The notes beneath the pieces were generated by a model, which was not told the origin of the DNA, searched no databases, and saw only the letters and a program-made list of their open reading frames with translations. The translations under genes and the position numbers were made by a program. Positions 12,791-15,185 of a stretch of DNA of 15,185 bases are shown here, piece after piece. This stretch comes from DASZVN01 sp035547055 (GTDB taxonomy: Bacteria; Pseudomonadota; Alphaproteobacteria; Rhizobiales; Methylopilaceae), in the NCBI GenBank assembly GCA_035547055.1, contig DASZVN010000167.1, positions 1 through 15,185 of the forward strand, written 5' to 3'. How positions within the stretch are numbered: the first letter of the stretch is position 1; the number at the start of each line of letters is the position of its first letter.

Positions 12791-14395
12791 CGGTGGCGTA
12801 TTCTGCCGCTCCTTTGCACGTTGTTCGCGCTGTTCCTGGCTGTACCGCGGCCGGCGGCGGCAGGGCCGCTCGACGCGGCGCTCGGCTACCTCGCCGCCGG
12901 CAGCTACGACGAGACGCTGATCGGCGTGAATGCGCTGGCTGCGAGCGGGGCCTCCCGCGCGGCGGCGATCGTCCAGGCGCTGAACGACGGCAATCTCTAT
13001 GTCGCCGACGACCACACGCTCTACATCGCCGACCCCAGCGGCAAGCTGACCGTCGCCGCGACGGGCGCGCCGGCGCCTGCCGATCTCACCACCGACGACC
13101 TCGACACGGTCCGCGTCAACAACCGCATCCGCAACGCCGTCTCTGCCGCGCTCGGTGCGCTGACGTTGCAGGCGCCCGACCCCGCGAAGCGCCTCGCCGC
13201 CGCGAAGGCCGTGTTTGCCCAGCGCGATGCCGCCGCGCTGCCTGGCGTCGAGGCGGCGCTGGCACACGAAAGCGATCCCGCGGTGAAGGCGGCGCTGGCG
13301 GAGGCGCGTGCCGCAATCCTTCTCGCCAAGGCCGACGTGGCGGAAGCCGACCGCCTCGCCGCCGTCCATCTCCTCGGCCAGCGTGGCGACGAGGCGGCCG
13401 AGGCGCTGCTGCGCGGCCTGCCCGCCGACGCGCCGGCCGCGGTGAAGGCGGCGGCGCAGAGCGAGATCGCTTCGATCCAGACACGGCTCGCGCTCTGGGG
13501 CGCGCTCCAGAACGTCTGGTACGGCCTCTCGCTCGGCTCGGTGCTGCTGCTCGCGGCGATCGGCCTCGCCATCACCTTCGGCGTCATGGGCGTCATCAAC
13601 ATGGCCCATGGCGAGCTCGTGATGCTCGGCGCCTACACCACGTTCGTTGTCCAGCAGTCCATCCGCACCTATGCGCCGGGGCTGTTCGATGCCTCGCTCT
13701 TCATCGCGCCGCCGCTCGCCTTCGTCGTGTCCGGCGCGGTGGGCATCGCGATCGAGCGCTCGGTCATCCGCTTCCTTTACGGGCGGCCGCTGGAGACGCT
13801 GCTCGCGACCTGGGGCCTGTCGCTGATCCTCCAGCAGGCGGTCCGCTCGATCTTCGGCGCCGACAATCGCCAGGTCGGCACGCCGGCCTGGATGAGCGGC
13901 TCCTTCCCGCTCGGCGGGCTCACCATCACCGACGGCCGGCTCGCCATCGTCGTGTTCGCGCTCGTGGTGTTCGGCCTCCTGCTCCTCGTGCTGAACCGCA
14001 CCTCGCTCGGCCTCCAGCTCCGCGCGGTGACGCAGAACCGGCGCATGGCCGGCTCGATGGGCATCAAGACCGGCCGCATCGACGCGCTTACCTTCGGCCT
14101 CGGCTCGGGCGTCGCCGGGCTCGCCGGGGTCGCGCTCAGCCAGATCGACAATGTCAGCCCCAATCTCGGCCAGGGCTACATCATCGACAGCTTCATGGTC
14201 GTGGTGTTCGGCGGGGTCGGCAATCTCTGGGGCACGCTGGTCGGCGCGCTGACGCTCGGCATCGCCAACAAGTTCCTCGAGCCTTATGCCGGCGCCGTCC
14301 TCGGCAAGATCGTGCTCCTGGTCGCGATCATCCTCTTCATCCAGAAGCGCCCCCGCGGCCTGTTCGCGCTGAGGGGCAGGGCGGTCGAGGCATGA
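12764..14395 (+). CDS. urtB: Urea ABC transporter permease UrtB
   Basis: UrtB combines an N-terminal signal (WRILPLLCTLFALFLAVPRPAAA, 11-33 with this start), an extracytoplasmic alanine-rich region of about 210 residues (GPLDAALGYLAAGSYDETLIGVNALAASG...), which distinguishes UrtB from LivH, and a LivH-type permease domain from about 250: LAITFGVMGVINMAHGELVMLGAYTTF (268-294), RLRAVTQNR-type loop QLRAVTQNRRMAGSMGI, and MVVVFGGVGNLWGTLVGALTLG near the end. With UrtC it forms the inner-membrane urea channel. The start is uncertain. The ATG at 12764 gives 543 residues, near family length, but lies in a repeat hairpin and has only a weak GACGAAG upstream. In-frame ATGs at 12665 (576 residues) and 12686 also lack good ribosome sites. 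The stop overlaps urtC as ATGA. Confidence 0.92.
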   Translation: MPGPRPGITRWRILPLLCTLFALFLAVPRPAAAGPLDAALGYLAAGSYDETLIGVNALAASGASRAAAIVQALNDGNLYVADDHTLYIADPSGKLTVAATGAPAPADLTTDDLDTVRVNNRIRNAVSAALGALTLQAPDPAKRLAAAKAVFAQRDAAALPGVEAALAHESDPAVKAALAEARAAILLAKADVAEADRLAAVHLLGQRGDEAAEALLRGLPADAPAAVKAAAQSEIASIQTRLALWGALQNVWYGLSLGSVLLLAAIGLAITFGVMGVINMAHGELVMLGAYTTFVVQQSIRTYAPGLFDASLFIAPPLAFVVSGAVGIAIERSVIRFLYGRPLETLLATWGLSLILQQAVRSIFGADNRQVGTPAWMSGSFPLGGLTITDGRLAIVVFALVVFGLLLLVLNRTSLGLQLRAVTQNRRMAGSMGIKTGRIDALTFGLGSGVAGLAGVALSQIDNVSPNLGQGYIIDSFMVVVFGGVGNLWGTLVGALTLGIANKFLEPYAGAVLGKIVLLVAIILFIQKRPRGLFALRGRAVEA

Positions 14396-15185
14396 CCGGC
14401 GGCCGACTCCTCGACCGGACCGGCGCGATCTTCGTCGCGCTCGCCGTTCTCGCGGCGGTGCTGGTGCCGGTGCTGAACCTCGCGGTGCCGGCGTCCTCGC
14501 CGTTCCACCTTTCCGACTATCTCGTGCCGCTCTTCGGCAAATATCTCTGCTACGCGCTGCTCGCGCTTTCGGTCGACCTGATCTGGGGCTTCGCCGGCAT
14601 CCTCTCGCTCGGCCACGGCGCCTTCTTCGCCCTCGGCGGCTACGCCATGGGCATGTACCTGATGCGCCAGATCGGCAGCCGCGGCGTCTACGCCGATCCG
14701 CTCCTGCCCGATTTCATGGTGTTCCTGAACTGGAAGAGCCTGCCCTGGTACTGGCACGGCTTCGACCATTTCTGGTTCGCGTTCCTCATGGTGCTGGCGG
14801 TGCCGGGGCTCCTCGCCTTCGTCTTCGGCTGGCTCGCCTTCCGCTCGCGCGTCACCGGCGTCCACCTGTCGATCATCACCCAGGCGATGACCTTTGCCCT
14901 GATGCTCGCTTTCTTCCGCAACGACATGGGCTTCGGCGGCAACAACGGCCTGACCGATTTCAAGGACGTGCTCGGCTTCCCGGTCCAGGCGGCAAAGACG
15001 CGCGCCGGCCTGTTCGCGCTCTCGGCACTGGCGGTGCTCGGCTGCTACTTGCTGTGCCGCGCCGTGGTCGGCTCGAAATTCGGCAAGGTGCTGGTCGCGG
15101 TGCGCGATGCCGAGAGCCGCACCCGCTTCCTCGGCTACCGCGTCGAGTACTACAAGCTCGTCGTCTTCGTGCTGTCGGCGATGAT
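14392..15185 (+). CDS. urtC: Urea ABC transporter permease UrtC (3' end beyond window)
   Basis: The 264 complete codons run open to the right edge. The product starts MTGGRLLDRTGAIFVALAVL and shows LivM-type permease features: a membrane segment at about 11-32, YALLALSVDLIWGFAGILSLGHGAFFALGGYAMGMYLM (54-91), which is diagnostic for this family, then FRSRVTGVHLSIITQAMTFALMLAFFRNDMGFGGNNGLTDF, and VLVAVRDAESRTRFLGYRV, the conserved cytoplasmic loop that meets the ATPases. The WYWHGFDHFWFAF insertion between early membrane spans is typical of UrtC rather than LivM. Its ATG overlaps the urtB stop (ATGA), so the two permease subunits are translated as a coupled pair. The family is usually 360-390 residues, so about a third is missing. 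urtD and urtE ATPase genes are expected downstream. Confidence 0.94.
   Translation, partial: MTGGRLLDRTGAIFVALAVLAAVLVPVLNLAVPASSPFHLSDYLVPLFGKYLCYALLALSVDLIWGFAGILSLGHGAFFALGGYAMGMYLMRQIGSRGVYADPLLPDFMVFLNWKSLPWYWHGFDHFWFAFLMVLAVPGLLAFVFGWLAFRSRVTGVHLSIITQAMTFALMLAFFRNDMGFGGNNGLTDFKDVLGFPVQAAKTRAGLFALSALAVLGCYLLCRAVVGSKFGKVLVAVRDAESRTRFLGYRVEYYKLVVFVLSAM

Noticed and set aside
1..15185. CRISPR array, tRNA or rRNA gene, insertion sequence, phage or defence genes
   Set aside because: No regularly spaced direct repeats, cloverleaf-like sequences, transposase motifs or defence domains were seen. The dispersed repeats are palindromic intergenic elements, not mobile genes.

Overview
The window is very GC-rich and densely coding, with a strong bias to G/C in third codon positions. 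Its gene content (a hmuR-hmuP-hmuTUV heme locus with an IsdG-type heme oxygenase, a DUF2478 gene next to modA, and a urea ABC transporter) and its interspersed palindromic repeats (GTCATTGCGAG...CTCGCAATGAC and GTCATGGCCGGG...) point to an alphaproteobacterium of the Hyphomicrobiales, probably near Bradyrhizobium, Rhodopseudomonas or Xanthobacteraceae. This placement is inferred from gene content and repeats; no ribosomal RNA or tRNA gene is present.

Region 1 (1-2892), minus strand: modA (periplasmic molybdate-binding protein), then an NAD(P)-dependent aldehyde dehydrogenase, then a partial DUF2478 gene running off the left edge. Upstream of modA and again upstream of the aldehyde dehydrogenase gene I see dyads with the 11-6-11 geometry of a ModE 'Mo-box'. 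This suggests, without proving it, that the aldehyde dehydrogenase belongs to a molybdenum-responsive regulon.

Region 2 (2893-3774), plus strand: a stand-alone SAM-dependent methyltransferase, divergent from modA and convergent with the heme genes.

Region 3 (3795-9901): a complete heme-acquisition island. On the minus strand are the outer-membrane TonB-dependent heme receptor hmuR and an IsdG/HmuQ-type heme-degrading monooxygenase. Divergently, on the plus strand, come hmuP (small regulator), hmuT (periplasmic heme-binding protein), hmuU (permease) and hmuV (ATPase). Heme would cross the outer membrane through HmuR, the periplasm on HmuT and the inner membrane through HmuUV, and then be opened by HmuQ. 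The shared hmuR/hmuP intergenic region carries a sigma-70-like promoter for hmuR and a degenerate Irr/ICE-like dyad.

Region 4 (9972-10994), minus strand: a luciferase-like (LLM class) flavin-dependent oxidoreductase.

Region 5 (10995-15185), plus strand: a urea ABC transporter operon, urtA-urtB-urtC, running off the right edge. It is preceded by a well-matched sigma-54 (-24/-12) promoter with upstream dyads, as expected for nitrogen control.

Four palindromic repeat elements are scattered through regions 3 and 5. Two of them lie inside or across the 5' ends of genes for proteins with N-terminal export or membrane signals (hmuT and urtB), so the translation starts of those genes are built from, or displaced by, repeat DNA. 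No gene-free stretch exceeds 300 bases. I found no CRISPR array, insertion sequence, tRNA or rRNA.
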